Assembly (NCBI GenBank): GCA_003116975.1
Contig: BGKB01000113.1
Coordinates: forward strand, 1-64,000
Source: Aurantiochytrium sp. KH105
Taxonomy: Eukaryota; Sar; Bigyra; Thraustochytrida; Thraustochytriidae
DNA: 64,000 nt
Reading direction: 5' to 3'
The notes below the pieces were generated by a model. That model worked only from the letters and a program-made list of their open reading frames with translations. It was not told where the DNA came from and did no database searches. The position numbers were made by a program, and so were the translations under genes. Each line of letters starts with the position of its first letter. Position 1 is the stretch's first letter. Below are positions 1 to 9,979 of the stretch, in pieces.

Positions 1-507
1 ACATCGCTGACCTCGCTTTCACGTCCATTCGGCAATCAACCCGCCAGTCCGATTCCGCAGCGGAAGCCCGTCGAGCGGCAGCGTCCAAGTCGGCGTCGCT
101 CCCGCTGCTAGGCCGAGGGAGGTCGGCCTCGGCGCCGCGCATCCTCAAGGCAGCCCTTGCCCGGAGCGGACTGATTGATTGCATGCGCGCGGTGGCGCAT
201 TACTCACGAGCTGCTTTTTTACAGTTAGCGCGCCTTTGCGCATAGAGAAGTAAAGAGAGCGGCTGTGCACACGCGCATACCGCGTATAAAGTGGTATAGT
301 AGAATGGTATACTTCTGTTTGGACTAGCGGGAGGTGCAAGCAGGGACGAGTCCCTGCTGAGAGCGTCCAACTCCATTCCCGCAACCAGCACCTCTCCGCG
401 CGGCCTCGGCAGACGCGGACGGAGACGGAGACGGAGACGGAGACGCGGGGAGCGAGGGCGCAGCGCGCAGAGATCGAGCGAGCGAGCGGGGAGAAGGAAA
501 AGGCGCG
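1..507. other. Gene-free stretch upstream of the carnitine acyltransferase
   Basis: No coding region is supported here. It should hold the promoter and 5' leader of the gene that starts at 508. A TATA-like element (GTATAAAG) lies near 284-291, about 220 bases before the start codon, and a short GGAGAC tandem repeat occupies about 421-445. The promoter role is inference only. Confidence 0.5.
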
Positions 508-2649
508 ATGACGACGCCGGTGAAGACGTTTGAGATGCAGGACTCGCTGCCGACGCTGCCCGTCCCGGACCTGCAGGAGACCTTGCAGGCGTACCTGACG
601 TCTGTGGAGCCCTTGTTGACGGCGGAGGAGTTCGCAGGTACGTTGTTGACTCTTGCCGCCAGATCTTTCTGTCAATGTATCCACTCATCCATGAGTGGTT
701 GGCCTTTTCCTTTCCTCAGCAAAGAAAGGATGGGCTCGCGAACCCTCACCTTCCCATCCCCGGCCCCGTCCATTCCCCCCCTCTCCCGCCCCCCAGAAAA
801 AGGGACAACAAGAAGTTGACTGACGATGAACATTCGCTCGTAAACATTACGCGACGCAGCCACGAAGGCCAAGGTTGAGGACTTTGGCAAGGCCGGCGGA
901 GACGGCGAAAAGCTGCACAAGCTCCTTTTAGAAAGAGCTGCGGGCATTCGTCCCCGCGATGGGCCGTCCAAGATTACCCCTGCCGAGCATCCGGACGGCT
1001 CCGCGTACCCAAAGTCGCACTGGCTCGAAGAGTGGTGGGAGACCCTTGCCTACCTCTCGGACCGCACGAGTCTGGCCGTCAACATTAATTGCTTCCAGAC
1101 CCACTTTCGGGCTCAGCCATGCGCAGATCCGGTGCTGCGTGCTGCGTGGGTTATCAAGGGCGCCATGGATGTAAAGCATCTTCTCGATGAGGGTCTTGTC
1201 CCGCCTGAGCGCGCTGGCAAATCCGTCTTTTGCAACTCGCAATACATGCGTGTCTTCTCCACCACGCGCGTCCCCGATGCGGAGTGCGACAAGCTCATGA
1301 CGTACACGGAAAGCGACCACGTATGTGTGGAGCGTCGCGGCAACTGGTACGTGCTCGACAAGGTTGCCGGAAAGTCGGTTGCCGATTTGCACGCGGCACT
1401 CATCGCCATCAAGGACGACGCCGACACCAAGGCACGGGGCCCTGGCGTGGGCGCCTTTACGGGAACTGACCGCACCCGCTGGGCCAAGTCGCGCGAGGCC
1501 CTGTGCAAGTTGTCAAAAGAGAACGCCGAGGCTGTTGAGACCCTTGAATCCGCACTCTTTCACGTCGTTCTCAGCGAAGCAACGCCTGATTCGCCCTCAG
1601 AGGCGCAACGAATGGGCCAATGCGGAAACGGCGAGGACATCTGGTTCGACAAGAGCGGGACACACCTTATTTTTCAGAACGGTGTCACCGTTTCCAACCT
1701 TGAGCATACGAGCGCGGATGCCGTCGTGCCCGGTCGCGTTTACACGTACATTGACGAGTACGTCCACGTCAATGCTCCCGAGGTCGGCTACGCGGTGACG
1801 CCCGAGAACGGGTTCAAGGAGGGCCTCTCGAACATTCCTGTGACTCGCAACCCAGTAGGTTACGGTGAGCCTTCGTCCTCGTCGCCCGCACCTCGCAAGC
1901 TCGAGTTTGCACTCGACGCTTCGCTCCGTGAAGCCCTGCAGGACGCCAAGACTGAGCTTGCGCAGATCATCGACGACAACATTACCGTAGGCCTCAACTT
2001 TCCTGAGTTTGGTGGCAAAACCATCTCAAATACGTGCAAGGGCGTGTCTACAGATTCGTTTCTTCAAATGTCGCTTGCTCTCGCGTTTTACAGGGACCAA
2101 AAGGAGATGCCCGTGCCTTACGAGACGGCAACGACCCGCGGTTTTTTCCATGGCCGCACGGAAACTATCCGTCCGCAGTCCATGGCGATGCGCGACTTTC
2201 TCCGTGCATTTGACGACGCCTCTGTGCCAAGGCAAAAGGTTGCTGACCTCGTCCGCCAGGCCGCCACGCATCATCGCAACTACTTGAGGCGCTGCATGGG
2301 CGGCAAGGGCATTGACCGTCATCTGCTCGGTCTCCGCGTTTTGGCGGGTCAGCAGGGCTTGTCGCCGGCCATTTTTGCGGACAAGGCTTACTCAAAGAGC
2401 ACGTGCTTTACCTTGTCTACCTCGCAAATGCCGTGGGCGGTTCAAGACTGGCCGGGCTTCGGCGCTTACGACCCTGCCGCTTATGGCACTTGCTACAGGT
2501 TTACAGATGTTGACACCATCGTGGCAACGGTCACCAGCCGCAAACGAACGGGCAATGGCAAGGATGCGCGCCGTTTTGCCGAGGTCATCAAGCAGGCTTT
2601 CCGCGACATGCAGAGCCTGCTCAGCGGCTACCCTGCCTCGAAGCTCTAA
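508..2649 (+). CDS. Carnitine O-acyltransferase (acetyltransferase-like), peroxisomal, one intron
   Basis: This enzyme moves short or medium acyl groups between CoA and carnitine so they can leave an organelle. Exon 1 is 508-637 and exon 2 is 860-2649; the intron 638-859 begins GTACGT, ends GCAG and restores the reading frame at phase 1, giving 639 residues, the usual family length. The spliced N-terminus carries the family pattern LPTLPVPDLQETLQAYL followed by EEFAATKAKVEDF, then SHWLEEWWETLAYL. The catalytic histidine is His326 in NLEHTSAD. The carnitine/CoA region shows YETATTRGFFHGRTETIRP. The protein ends in Ser-Lys-Leu, a canonical type 1 peroxisomal signal, and has no obvious mitochondrial presequence. 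Acetyl rather than octanoyl preference is inferred from length and targeting and is not certain. Confidence 0.93.
638..859 (+). other. Intron of the carnitine acyltransferase gene
   Basis: The 222-base interval starts with GTACGT and ends with GCAG. Removing it joins GAG TTC GCA G to CC ACG AAG, reading EEFA-ATKAK, which matches the continuous N-terminal helix of carnitine acyltransferases. Without removal the downstream reading frame has no plausible start. Confidence 0.88.
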
Positions 2650-2858
2650 TGCGGCTGGCAACGACGCGACCTTTGTTTCGCAACCAATTCCCAATCACTA
2701 AGCGAGTACGCAAGTAAGCCAAATCGTAGCGTTTTGTCTCATTTCGACGAGCCTCCCTACTTAGAACCTGATATGAATTCGTTCTTCTTTTTTTTATTAG
2801 TATCGCAAGACAGATTTTGAAAGTACAAAGTGGGCAGAGTGGGGCTGGCAACCAAAAA

Positions 2859-3983
2859 TCAAAAGGACTCCATGCCTCCAAGCTGCAAAAGCTGCTCGTA
2901 GGTGACCCAAAAGACGGCCTGCCAAGGCGCGAGGCGCGCCCAAGTAGGGAAAAATCCCTTCCACATGGCCAGAGCTCCCTCCGCACGCACCGTCTGGACC
3001 GCGCAGTCAAGGATTCCCCGATACGCTCCCGAGTTATTCATGATGCGACTCTTGACAACATCTGCAGGGCAGCTCACGATACTGGCGACAAGCCCAGAGG
3101 CCGCTGCGCTCAGCACGTGACAGCGGATGTCGTCCTCGACTAGGCCCGTCGCAAGCCAGTTGCGCTTGGCCGCGTCGTACGTTGCAAGTTCGCCAAGGTT
3201 GACGAGTGCGGCGCGCAAAATGGCGGGTGAGCTTCCACTCCAAAGAGCCATAATCCCGCCCTCTTCCCGAGGAATCTTCACAAAGGCATCAATCAAGCCC
3301 TTGTACCGGCGCTCGTTCACAGGTTTGCGCGCGTCGCCAATGAGACGGATCTTGACGAGATCCGTAGGTACCGCGATGGTTTGTCCCACGGCTCCGCTCG
3401 TGAATCCTACCAGCAGTTTGCTCACAAATGGCGCACTTCCATCCTCATTGATGAACACTTTGCGCAGAGAATCGTACAGCAGGATGCGAGAACCCGTATA
3501 CGGGACGTGACGCAGCACTGCTGGCGCGAGACCCTGGTAGAGCCCCAGAACGCCCTCTGTGCGTGCCACAGTGAGTGCGGTGCCGAAGAAACTTGCGCGC
3601 GTCGCGCCGGTGAAAAGCTGCTGCCGCACCTTAATTTGTTCGATGGGAAAAGTGGCTGTCTCCGCCATCATGGCTGAGGTCCCCGTGAGCGCAAACTTGG
3701 TCGCGTAGTACATCGCACTTGCCTGCACGGCGCCTCCGGCGACCTGGTCGCCTTCGCCGTGCGCGCCGCCAAGGCTGTGCCCGTCATCATCATCATCGTC
3801 GTCGCCATATTCGGGCGCGCTGCTCAAATGTCTACGCAGCGCCAGATCGTGGTCGTCCTTCCTAAAGTCAACCTGGACGCCCTCGTTGGACAGCGTGCGC
3901 CGCAGCACCGCCCGAAGCGCCGCCGCGTCCTCGGGCTCCTGCTCGCGAGCAGCCGCAGCTCCAGCCCGGCGATCTTGGCCCAT
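2859..3983 (-). CDS. Mitochondrial carrier family (SLC25) transporter
   Basis: This 374-residue protein is a six-helix inner-membrane metabolite carrier. The three signature repeats are visible at FPIEQIKVRQQ (about 112-122), VPTDLVKIRLI (205-215) and CPADVVKSRIM (305-315), and each is followed by an EG-containing loop with a YQG- or WSG/WKG-type element. The matches resemble the uncoupling protein, dicarboxylate and oxoglutarate carrier branch, but substrate cannot be read from sequence alone. The first 90 residues precede the carrier fold and include a run of seven aspartates (61-67), longer than usual for the family, so the true start could lie further in. The gene is divergent from the coiled-coil gene, about 360 bases apart. 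Confidence 0.9.
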   Translation of the reverse strand: MGQDRRAGAAAAREQEPEDAAALRAVLRRTLSNEGVQVDFRKDDHDLALRRHLSSAPEYGDDDDDDDGHSLGGAHGEGDQVAGGAVQASAMYYATKFALTGTSAMMAETATFPIEQIKVRQQLFTGATRASFFGTALTVARTEGVLGLYQGLAPAVLRHVPYTGSRILLYDSLRKVFINEDGSAPFVSKLLVGFTSGAVGQTIAVPTDLVKIRLIGDARKPVNERRYKGLIDAFVKIPREEGGIMALWSGSSPAILRAALVNLGELATYDAAKRNWLATGLVEDDIRCHVLSAAASGLVASIVSCPADVVKSRIMNNSGAYRGILDCAVQTVRAEGALAMWKGFFPTWARLAPWQAVFWVTYEQLLQLGGMESF

Positions 3984-4343
3984 GGCCTCGCGGCGCAGGT
4001 CCCCTCGCTCGCTCGCGCCTGCGCTGACCGCTCGCGTCCGCGCTGCTCCGCCGCCCGCGCCGCCGCCCGCGCGAGGTCTGCCGCGAAGGAGGTCCGCCGC
4101 GAAGAAGGTCTGCTGCTGCGAGGCCGTTTATGTATCCTTCGGTTTGTCCGGTCGAAGATGGTTGAAGACGATGGTCGAAGATGACGCGGCCGAGGATACG
4201 CACGAGGGCACGCAGAACGGCAACCGCGACGCGCGCGCGACGAGGACCGCAGGCAGGCGCGGCAGCTCCGCTCCGCTGCGGCGCCCGCTGCTGCGCGCGG
4301 AGAAAAGGGGCCGCCGCGGCGCGCCGCAGCTTCGCGCGGGAGA
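3984..4343. other. Divergent spacer between carrier and coiled-coil genes
   Basis: This GC-rich 360-base stretch separates two divergently oriented genes and probably contains both promoters. No motif stands out. Open frames cross it on both strands, but their translations are Arg/Ala-rich and look like composition effects. Confidence 0.4.
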
Positions 4344-5887
4344 ATGAAGATCTTCAAGAAGAAGTCCAAGAATGGCGGCGGCGGCGGCGGCGGCGGGCCC
4401 GCGAGCGCGAGCGCGAGCGCGAGCGGCGGCGGCGCGGGGGCGGGGGCGAGCGGAGATAGACCCTCGAGCAGCGGCGCGAGCCAGAGCGCGGCAGAAAGAA
4501 ACTTGAATGCCGCCGCNTCTCGAGCCAAAAGGACGCCAAGGCTCAGAGCGCGCGCGAAATGACGTCAGACCTCGAGACCGAGGTCGCCGATCTTGAGAAG
4601 CAAAAGGAGGAGCTGGAGGCGCGTCTCGTCGAGCTAACGGGCATGTCGATTCTCCAAAACGAACTGGACGACCTCAAAGCCAAACATGCTCTAACCGAAA
4701 AGGAGCTGCAGGAACAGCGCGCGGAGGCGAAGATCAGCGCCATGCGTGTCAGCGAGCTCGAAGAAGAGCTCGAGGCTGCCGAGCGCGAGGTCTCGCGCTC
4801 CGCTACAGGAAATAGTGCCCGGCGCGCCGAGCTCGAGGAAAGCTTTCGCACCTCCAATGAAGCGCTCAAACTCTCTGTCGCAGAAAAGGAGGAGGAATTA
4901 GAGCTATCCCAGCACGATCTTCGTGATCTGAGAAAACAGTTACAGAAATCGAATGACCACGCAAAGCAACTTGAGGAGCGCATCGAGGAACAGTCGTCTC
5001 AGTTCGAGCTTGCAGAGTCGGAACACCTTGCTGCTCTTGACCGTAAAAGTGCGCGCATCAACGAGCTCGAAGAAGAGCTTGAGGCTGCCGAGCACGAGGT
5101 TTCACGCTCCGTCGCCGGAAACGACGCCCAGCGAGACGAGCTCGAGGAAAATTTCCGCGCCTCTAACGAAGCGCTCAAAAACACAATCGCGGAAAAGGAG
5201 GAGGAATTGGAGTTGTCCCAACACGAGCTTCGTGATCTGAAAAAGCAGCTGCAAAAGGCGAATGACCGCGCCAAGCAACTTGAAGAGCGCATCGAGGAAC
5301 AGGCGTCACAGTTCGAGCTTGCAGAATCGCAACGCGTTGCGGCTCTTGACGGGGAAACCGCGGCCATGCTTGCGGCAGAACGTGAAAAGGTCCAGCAGCA
5401 AGAACAACGCAAAGCCCAAGAGGACATTGATCAGCTCATCTTGGACCAGCGGCAGGCCATGGAGGCACTTGTCATGGCCGTACGCGCCGAGGAGGAGATG
5501 AAGTACAAGTCACTCTGGCAGGCCGAGGAGAAGCTTCGTGCGCGCGGTCGATCACACTCGGCTGCGAGCGCGGGATCGTCTTCGTCGCTGCCGGCGCCAG
5601 CAAAGGCGAAGGGAGGGGGTATTTTCTCCTCCTTTTTCTCACGACCTGCCGCTGGCGCTCAGGCCTCCTCACGCGAGTCGAACGAGGCCGACCCTGTATC
5701 AATCACTCGCAACAGCAATGGCGACATTTCCATTTCGTCGGGCAATCTGCAACATACCGAACTGGAAGGTGAGAAAGAGCAAGAAGAAAACGAAACTGGA
5801 GCGACGTCTGAACACGGCCGAGTCCTTGACCTTGTCGATGAAGAGGAGGACCTGCCGCATGACTCACTAAAATACATGAGCTTGTAA
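4344..5887 (+). CDS. Coiled-coil protein with a tandem 103-residue repeat, interrupted by an assembly N
   Basis: I do not recognise a family. The main open frame is 4559-5887 (442 residues), almost entirely Glu/Leu/Lys heptad sequence and therefore a long coiled coil, then a Ser/Pro-rich segment and an acidic tail. Two 309-base units, about 4742-5050 and 5051-5359, encode near-identical blocks beginning ELEEELEAAE. The N-terminus probably starts at 4344 with a basic stretch (MKIFKKKSK) followed by Gly/Ala/Ser low complexity. That segment is in another frame from the coiled coil, and the two meet at the single N at 4517; one extra base there would join them. A later start at 4559 is the conservative alternative. 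No function is proposed. Confidence 0.6.
4517..4517. other. Single ambiguous base within a coding region
   Basis: An isolated N lies exactly where the reading frame of the coiled-coil gene has to change. It is most simply an unresolved position in a GC-rich stretch rather than a biological frameshift. Confidence 0.85.
4742..5359 (+). repeat. Two tandem 309-base units inside the coiled-coil gene
   Basis: Unit 1 spans about 4742-5050 and unit 2 about 5051-5359, with a constant offset of 309 bases from GAGCTCGAAGAAGAGCT at the left to GTTCGAGCTT at the right. The offset is exactly 103 codons, so the duplication keeps frame. The encoded blocks share most residues, pointing to a relatively recent unequal exchange or selection for repeat homogeneity. 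Confidence 0.9.
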
Positions 5888-6455
5888 TGAATGACTTGAC
5901 TCTTGCGCTTCTTTTCAACAAACTTGTAAAGGGAAGGGGTGATAAAACAAAATCAGAACTCGTCGGGCGCATCTAGCCGCGAGCGAGCAAGAGAGAAGCA
6001 GTATGTAAATAGGTACTGAGAATCGCTATGAAAGCAGTTTTCTTTTTTAAAGCCGCGACTTGTTTGGTCTTTGGGCGTGCGCGTGTTGTATTCTTCTGAC
6101 TTCGTCGTCGCTTGCAAGTTCACATGAGAGGAGAAAATAACATGTGGCTATAAGATGGCTCGGCTAGAACTACGAGGAAGTAAGTTTCCTCTCCTCATTT
6201 GGGATTTAGAAACAGATATTGGCAGGGAATGGCTCGCTAGGGCTCATATTGGCCATCCTTTCCTTTTCTTGTGCTTTGCCTTGCTTAGGCTCTGCGGTCA
6301 GCTTGACCGTATCAGAGTTTGGGTCGGATCCGGTCGGGCTCGGTTCCATCCGGTCCGATTTGACTGTGAACCAATCACTTTTGGAGCAATTAGCTAGAGA
6401 GACGATTGATTCATTCGGTCCACAAAATTGACAGCAAGGAGAATAAACTCTTTGC
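5888..6455. other. Convergent 3' spacer
   Basis: This spacer lies between the ends of the coiled-coil gene (+) and the RING/Tubby gene (-). It is less GC-rich than the coding regions, as expected for two 3' untranslated regions. I see no gene or RNA. Confidence 0.5.
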
Positions 6456-8714
6456 TCATGCGCACATGAGTTTTCGATCAGCCGCACTAATGGCCATGCC
6501 AAAGGCTTGAATCGGCGAGATTGGGTACTGGAAGTCGAGCGTGTACACAGCGACGTCATTGCTCTCATGAGACACGATCTTCCCGAACTGAAGTACGCAT
6601 GTATCGTTCTCATTAGGATCGTCGTGCAAGCACAACTGAAAGTTTTTGTTGGAAGGCAACGTCACGCGGCCATAAAAATCCAACGAATACGCCTGGATCG
6701 ATTCAAGCCAGCTTGGCTCGCGGTTTTCACCGTAGCGCACCAACTCGTTCGAAACGAGCTCTTCATTGGTGGAAGACTGCACCACCGAGGAGAGAAAGTC
6801 CTTTTTGCGCTGTGGACGATACTCTGCCGTCGTGTCTGGTTCTTCTTCACCTTCGTGCTCTTCTGTCGCAGGAATGCAAATGCGCATTTTGCGTGGACCC
6901 ATGGCGGCACCAATGCGGTTTTGGCCATAGACGATGCAGGCGAGCTCCTGTGAGCCAATGCGCTTGTCGTGACCTGGCGAGGCTTGCACCACGGTGTGCT
7001 CGAGGCCAACAAGATTGGAGTGAACATGCGCAATGTAATTGGGACCCTTTGCGTCGTAGTCCCTGCCGCTACGATCAAGTGTGATATCGACGCGGTTACC
7101 TGACAGCGTCGGCATTCGCTTGCGCGCACACATGAGAAGCTGGTCGCCCTGGACGGGGCCTTGAGCAAGCGGGAGTGAGCCTTGTGGGTATGGGAGTGCG
7201 CAAGGCGCCTGAATGTACATTTGGTAGGTGTTGATACCAAGCCACCCGGAGGGCGTGACCCTAACAAAGCACCGAATCGTACCATGCTCGCGCGCGACAG
7301 GGTGCATGACAAATTGACGGCGAGCTTCGAAAATTGCAAAGCTCGCACGGTTCAAAGGGTCTGGAGGAAGGTACTTGATGGTGTCAAGCGAGCCGCGGCA
7401 GAGCGGACAGGTTCCCGAGGCCTCTTTGGAGTTATTGCGGTGCTCGCGCCATTCAAAAATGCACTTTGCGTGGACCGGCGACTTGTTGCATTTCTTCACA
7501 CAGGGCATCTCGATACGCTCCGAGTCATCATCCTCTGAAAATGGTGCCATGCAAATGAAGCAGCAGTCTTCGTCCTCGAGAAGGTGACTGTTTCCAGCGT
7601 CGTCTTGTGCATCTTCGTTCACGGGGGTAGCGAACTCCGTTTCGTCGTCGTGAGCGTCTTCGGAAGCACATTCATCGTCATTGCAGCCAGGGGGGTTCGG
7701 AGGTGACTTGGCCGTAGATTTAGGTCTCACGGGCTCGTTTGCAGCAAAGTCATTATACATGGCTTCAAGCTCCTCCTCTTTGGTCATGGGTGTCCCATCG
7801 GGGTTAACCTTGGCGCACACGCGTGCAAAGGTGTTGGCACTGCACGGCTCGGACGCGGTGGGGGAGAAGGCTTCGAATGCAGAAGCGGTCTCCTCGCTCG
7901 TGAAGGCGCTTTGCACGCTTTCGTAGGCGCTGTTGCTATCGCTCGAGGAGGTCGACTGCAACGAGCCAAGCGGCGTCTCGTAATCGTTTCCGGCTTCTCC
8001 GTTGAAGCTATCGTTGTCAATTTCGACAGAGAGTTCGACTGACGAGCCGCCGTTGTCAGAGTTGGCGGCTCGGCGGACCCAGCTTCGTCCTCGTCGAGGC
8101 TGATCTTGGGGGCGCGGGGTGCGTGCAGGAGAGGCTTCGGGGCCTCGTGCCTCGTTGACGCCAAGAAAGGTTTCGCATCGTTCTCCTGCAGGCCAGGAGT
8201 TCCGTCTTGACACGGGCGAGGAAAGAAAGAGGTTCGACTCTTCGTCGTCATCATTATCTCCGTCAAGGTCGCCGCTGACACCGGACATGGCCGACGTGAA
8301 GACGCCCAAGAGGCCGAGGTAAGACGTGAGCGAGTGCGCGCGAGCCTCTCTGCGTGCCTGGGCGCGGCCTTCTTCGAGGCCCTCAGCTCGCCACTCGTTT
8401 CCTTCGGACCACGTGGTCGGGAGCAGCGAGCCCCATCCACTTGCGCTGCGCGCTCGTCCGCCCTCATCGTCAAAGGGCACCGTGAGCGCATCGCCTCGTC
8501 TCCCGAGGCCCAGCGCTCTCGGGCTCAGGCCGTCCCGCCTCATGCCATCCTCCTCGCCGAGCGCGTGCGCGCCTTCCGCCATCTCTCTCGACGAGAACTG
8601 CGACGCCAGTGCGGCCGCCTCGCGTCCCTGCGCTCGTCCACGTCCACGTCCACGTTCACGTCCTCGCCGCTCCTGTGGCTTGTAGCGGGTTTGCTCTGGA
8701 TATTCGGTCGGCAC
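6456..8714 (-). CDS. RING-CH finger plus C-terminal Tubby domain fusion protein
   Basis: This 752-residue protein joins a zinc-binding RING-CH-type finger to a Tubby domain. The finger occupies about 385-439 with ligands C385, C388, C405, C409, H415, C418, C436 and C439 (C4HC3 order), which suggests E3 ubiquitin ligase activity. The Tubby fold spans about 475-752: an Arg-Lys-Arg cluster in MCARKRMP aligns with the phosphoinositide-binding strand of tubby, followed by QELACIVYGQNRIG, MGPRKMRICIP, FYGRVTLPSNKNFQLC, VLQFGKIV and the closing YPISPIQAFGMAISAADRK. The first 380 residues are low-complexity and acidic. Plant Tubby proteins carry an F-box, also a ubiquitin-ligase module, so a membrane-tethered ligase is a reasonable inference. 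The start could be a downstream Met, because the first 40 residues are an Arg/Gly repeat. Confidence 0.88.
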   Translation of the reverse strand: MPTEYPEQTRYKPQERRGRERGRGRGRAQGREAAALASQFSSREMAEGAHALGEEDGMRRDGLSPRALGLGRRGDALTVPFDDEGGRARSASGWGSLLPTTWSEGNEWRAEGLEEGRAQARREARAHSLTSYLGLLGVFTSAMSGVSGDLDGDNDDDEESNLFLSSPVSRRNSWPAGERCETFLGVNEARGPEASPARTPRPQDQPRRGRSWVRRAANSDNGGSSVELSVEIDNDSFNGEAGNDYETPLGSLQSTSSSDSNSAYESVQSAFTSEETASAFEAFSPTASEPCSANTFARVCAKVNPDGTPMTKEEELEAMYNDFAANEPVRPKSTAKSPPNPPGCNDDECASEDAHDDETEFATPVNEDAQDDAGNSHLLEDEDCCFICMAPFSEDDDSERIEMPCVKKCNKSPVHAKCIFEWREHRNNSKEASGTCPLCRGSLDTIKYLPPDPLNRASFAIFEARRQFVMHPVAREHGTIRCFVRVTPSGWLGINTYQMYIQAPCALPYPQGSLPLAQGPVQGDQLLMCARKRMPTLSGNRVDITLDRSGRDYDAKGPNYIAHVHSNLVGLEHTVVQASPGHDKRIGSQELACIVYGQNRIGAAMGPRKMRICIPATEEHEGEEEPDTTAEYRPQRKKDFLSSVVQSSTNEELVSNELVRYGENREPSWLESIQAYSLDFYGRVTLPSNKNFQLCLHDDPNENDTCVLQFGKIVSHESNDVAVYTLDFQYPISPIQAFGMAISAADRKLMCA

Positions 8715-9979
8715 GCGTCCAGTCCCTCGCCCCTCTCTCCTCCTTGTCCTCTATCCGTCGTCTAGCGTACTTTCTGAAGACGCAAGAACCCGCGTCAAGC
8801 GAGTCCTCCTTCGCCTCGGCTCCGCTCCCGTCCGGTCTGCCTCGGAGGCCGCTCCGGCGCGCGGCTCGCGCTCCCCTGCTCCCCCGCTCGAGGTTTCCTC
8901 GCTCGCTCGCTCGCTCGCTCGCGCGGTCGCTCTCGAGCGCGAGCGCGTGCGCGTGCGCGTCGCGATGGAGATGGCGGTCTGCTCGATAAATCAGCCTGGC
9001 TGCTCGAGGCTGCTCCGCCAGGTGCAGCCAGCCTCCCGCGGGGCCAGAGGGGAGCTCGAGGCGGGACGGGCCTGCTCCGCTGCTCCGATCTGCTCTGCTC
9101 TGCTCTGCTCTGCTCTGCTCTGCACTCTTCGCTTGCCCGCGAGGCCCGGCCTGACGCGCGCTCGCACGGCGGGCGGGGTCTCGGCCGCGAGTCCAAGGAG
9201 TCCAGCCGGTGCACGCGCGTGCAGGCGCTCTCGGGTTGGGCGAAAGACGCCGGCGGGCGGGTCCCCCCGCATCGGCGTTGCTGCGGGAACGCGTGCCTGC
9301 GTGAGCCTGCTTATCGCGGGGAGTGGGATCCAGTTTTTACCGCAGTGGGGCGAGTATGCGGGGTCAAGGGGAACCCGTAGTACGAACGTTTGCACAGCGG
9401 GGTGGATGGGATGGATGGGGATAGATGGACGGACGGACGAAGGAGAGTGGACTCCGCCTTAGCGGAGAGGAGAGAGGAGGGAAGGAAGGGGGCGAGAGCA
9501 CGTCGAAGATGGACTTGGACGATTGTGTAAGACCCGGAGGAAGGATAACGTGCGTGCGTGCGTGCGTGCGTGCGCGCGCGCGGGTCTTAGCTTGTCCAGT
9601 TTTGCTTTCCCTCGTGTGAAAACTTTGGCAAGTTGCAGCGAAGAAGCGCAGGGAAACAGCACAAAACCAAAGTGAGCACGTTCCAAATGCTCTCAGAAAC
9701 GGGTCGCAGAGGCGAGATGAGAGACAGATCGTCTCCATTGGACTGAAGTGGACTGTCCAACTTGCGCACGGCCGGAGCAAGCGAAAGCAAGTACTGAAAA
9801 TGAAGGCAACAAGAGTTGCGAGATGCTTGCGTTGCATGCTTCCTCGTACGCGCGAGGCACCTTTGCCCACGCCGAGAATGGAGGCTCGCAATCTATTGTA
9901 TTGTTGCAATCGCACTTTTCCTTTTTCAACATTTTCTATATTTTTATACTTTTCGCTATTGACTTCTACTAGCCCAGAT
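8715..9979. other. Spacer with short tandem repeats
   Basis: This is the upstream region of the RING/Tubby gene and the 3' side of the secreted-protein gene. It contains GCTC repeats near 8899-8925, a TGCTC repeat at 9091-9123 and a TGCG/CG repeat at about 9549-9582. Open frames here give only repetitive Arg/Ser/Pro translations. No gene is supported. Confidence 0.5.
9091..9123. repeat. TGCTC pentanucleotide tandem repeat
   Basis: There are more than six uninterrupted copies of the five-base unit. The run lies in the presumed promoter or 5' leader of the RING/Tubby gene and has no coding role. Confidence 0.85.
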
